A stretch of DNA of 64,000 bases from the NCBI GenBank assembly GCA_023897205.1, contig JAHWDD010000007.1:1178001-1242000 (forward strand), given 5' to 3'. Shown here piece after piece: positions 62,694 to 64,000 of this stretch. This stretch comes from Exophiala sp. HKRS030 (taxonomy: Eukaryota > Ascomycota > Eurotiomycetes > Chaetothyriales > Herpotrichiellaceae). Under the pieces are notes generated by a model. It was not told the origin of the DNA, did not search any database, and saw only the letters and a program-made list of their open reading frames with translations. Both the position numbers and the translations under genes were made by a program. Numbering within the stretch: position 1 is the first letter of the stretch; the number at the start of each line of letters is the position of its first letter.

Positions 62694-64000
62694 TTAATGA
62701 CCGACCCCACCAGCGACCCAATTATTGAATTCGGGATCGCCAGGTCCAGGGAAGAAGCCGTTGCCCTGCTGCGCCTGCGCCTGTGGTTGCGTTGGCACAC
62801 GAGGCTGAGCCTGAGCCTGAGCCTGAGCTCTCGCACGCTCTTGAGCTTCGCGTCTCTCCTGCTCCAAGCCCCTCTGGCGAGCCTGTCTCGCATACACGAG
62901 CAGAGCCAGAGCTCCGGCGAGCGCGATAATGATCAGACTCTCGACCAAGCCGTCGTCGATGTCCTCCCACTCATCGGCGCCGTACACGTCCTCGCCGTGC
63001 CTCTGCCCCTCTCTGCCCGCATAGTCGGAATCGCCACCGGGCATCCCGGGCTCCGCGTACCCCAGCATCTCCTCGTCCCCGTCGCGTTCCCGCATCATCG
63101 CCGCAGCTTCTTGGGCGTCCATCTCTTCCGCCGCGTCGAGGAACCGGTTGACCCACTCGCCCCACGACTTGGGCCGTTTCTTATCCTCGTCCTCGTCCTC
63201 GCGGATCGAGTTGACCTTGCCACCGCTCACGCCGTTCCACCAGCTCCGCAGCCTTAACTTGGCCAGCGCGAGCGTAACGGGCAGGTACGCCTCCTTGTTC
63301 ATCTCCAGCGCGAGATCGTAGTATCGTTTCGCCATGTGGAAATCCTGCGTCACGGAACCGATGCCGTTCTCGTGCATCCATCCCAGATTCCAGAGCGCCT
63401 GGGCGCTGTGGTGGCTTTCTGCCGCTGTCGTGTAACATGTCGTCGCTCTTTCGAGGTTGCTCTTCACCTCGTCTTCTTTGGTGTCGTTGGGCAACAACCC
63501 ACGCAGCACATGCGGTGATGATCTGAGGCTAAGATAGTAATCCCCCATCTTGATCAGTGAATCCACATTTGACTGCTTCGCACTCCTCGTAAAGTACGCC
63601 AGCGCGAGGTACTCGTCGTCCAGCAATCTACTTCGCCCAGCCCCGACTTCGGGTTTGCTCGAAAAAAGCATCGAGAGACCTGGAACATCAAGGACACTGG
63701 TCTTGCGGTCCAGTAGGTAAGCCACGTTGGCCTGGGCATTCTCGTACCCGGCCTCAGCAGCCTTGATGCTCGCGACTAGTGCTCTCTCCCAATCGCCCCG
63801 TTCGTAAGCAGAGTTGGCCTCGGAGAAACTCGAATGCAAGCCCTCTGCTCGCTCAGCGACGAGCTTATAATAGACGCTCGCCAGGCCGCAGTTTCTTTCC
63901 CGTCCGACACCTTGATTGGTAAGTTCGGCTAGATAATAGAATGCTTCCATGACTCCAGCGCCAGCGGCGAGTTCGAAATAACGCGACGCCGTCTCGATAT
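62694..64000 (-). CDS. HRD3: HRD3/SEL1L ERAD subunit (partial, N-terminus off right edge)
   Basis: The open frame runs from the right edge to a stop at 62694, about 435 residues, with no intron. The visible part contains several Sel1-like repeats (ASRYFELAAGAGVMEAFYYL; AQALWNLGWMHENGIGS then MAKRYYDLALEMN). A low-complexity acidic stretch follows, then a single C-terminal membrane helix (ESLIIIALAGALALLVYARQ) and a short Gln/Ala/Pro-rich cytosolic tail with a hexanucleotide repeat (AQAQAQAQ). Hrd3/SEL1L is the lumenal scaffold of the Hrd1 ubiquitin ligase and delivers misfolded glycoproteins for ER-associated degradation. Topology (large lumenal Sel1 region, C-terminal anchor) fits. Signal peptide and first repeats lie outside the window. 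Confidence 0.9.
   Translation of the reverse strand, partial: IETASRYFELAAGAGVMEAFYYLAELTNQGVGRERNCGLASVYYKLVAERAEGLHSSFSEANSAYERGDWERALVASIKAAEAGYENAQANVAYLLDRKTSVLDVPGLSMLFSSKPEVGAGRSRLLDDEYLALAYFTRSAKQSNVDSLIKMGDYYLSLRSSPHVLRGLLPNDTKEDEVKSNLERATTCYTTAAESHHSAQALWNLGWMHENGIGSVTQDFHMAKRYYDLALEMNKEAYLPVTLALAKLRLRSWWNGVSGGKVNSIREDEDEDKKRPKSWGEWVNRFLDAAEEMDAQEAAAMMRERDGDEEMLGYAEPGMPGGDSDYAGREGQRHGEDVYGADEWEDIDDGLVESLIIIALAGALALLVYARQARQRGLEQERREAQERARAQAQAQAQPRVPTQPQAQAQQGNGFFPGPGDPEFNNWVAGGVGH

Overview
This window comes from a filamentous ascomycete (Pezizomycotina). The evidence is short GT-AG introns of about 44-125 nt, two Zn2Cys6 regulators, a coilin-like protein of a type I associate with filamentous fungi, and single-copy eukaryotic housekeeping genes on both strands. 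The gene set fits Eurotiomycetes (perhaps Chaetothyriales), but the sequence alone does not fix the order. All gene models were built by eye from reading frames, splice sites and family motifs.

Left part (1-25 kb) is metabolic and partly accessory. After the 5' part of SEC63 (minus strand, running off the left edge) comes a DAL5-type MFS transporter, divergent from an intact two-metal amidohydrolase. Next is a short-chain dehydrogenase that has lost its NAD(P)-binding N-terminus, then a Zn2Cys6 regulator with one frame break, then a second intact Zn2Cys6 regulator. A 3.7 kb gene-free stretch (12.0-15.7 kb) follows. It holds a striking array of 12 imperfect palindromes in purine-rich DNA, a small GCCTCRATGGGTC tandem repeat, and a possible LTR-retroelement remnant. 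Then come an amidase-signature enzyme, a FAD aromatic hydroxylase with an unusual coiled-coil tail, an ELO-like membrane protein and a succinate-semialdehyde dehydrogenase. Transporter, hydrolases, hydroxylase, dehydrogenases and regulators together suggest a partly eroded catabolic region for amide-bearing or aromatic compounds; this is inference.

Right part (25.6-64 kb) is mainly conserved core genes: a RINT1/Tip20 tethering subunit, DNA ligase I, a coilin-like nuclear protein, the rRNA m5C methyltransferase RCM1, a GNAT acetyltransferase, a 73-residue complex I subunit (NDUFB4/B15), a GTT1-like glutathione transferase, a WHI2-like BTB protein, the DEAD-box helicase DBP6, the GPI-anchor enzyme SPT14/GPI3, a conserved cysteine-rich protein, an enoyl-CoA hydratase, an OSGIN-like flavoprotein, a TGL2-like lipase, V-ATPase subunit G (VMA10, with an ATG-only exon and a 9-nt micro-exon), PET117, and the 3' part of HRD3 running off the right edge. 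Several are head-to-head pairs sharing short promoters (RINT1/ligase, RCM1/GNAT, NDUFB4/GST, DBP6/SPT14, VMA10/PET117). Others are tail-to-tail with very little spacing (SPT14 and its neighbour are 12 bp apart).

No tRNA, rRNA, CRISPR or intact transposon was found. The least-explained features are the palindrome array, the decaying SDR and regulator pair, and the VMA10 micro-exon.
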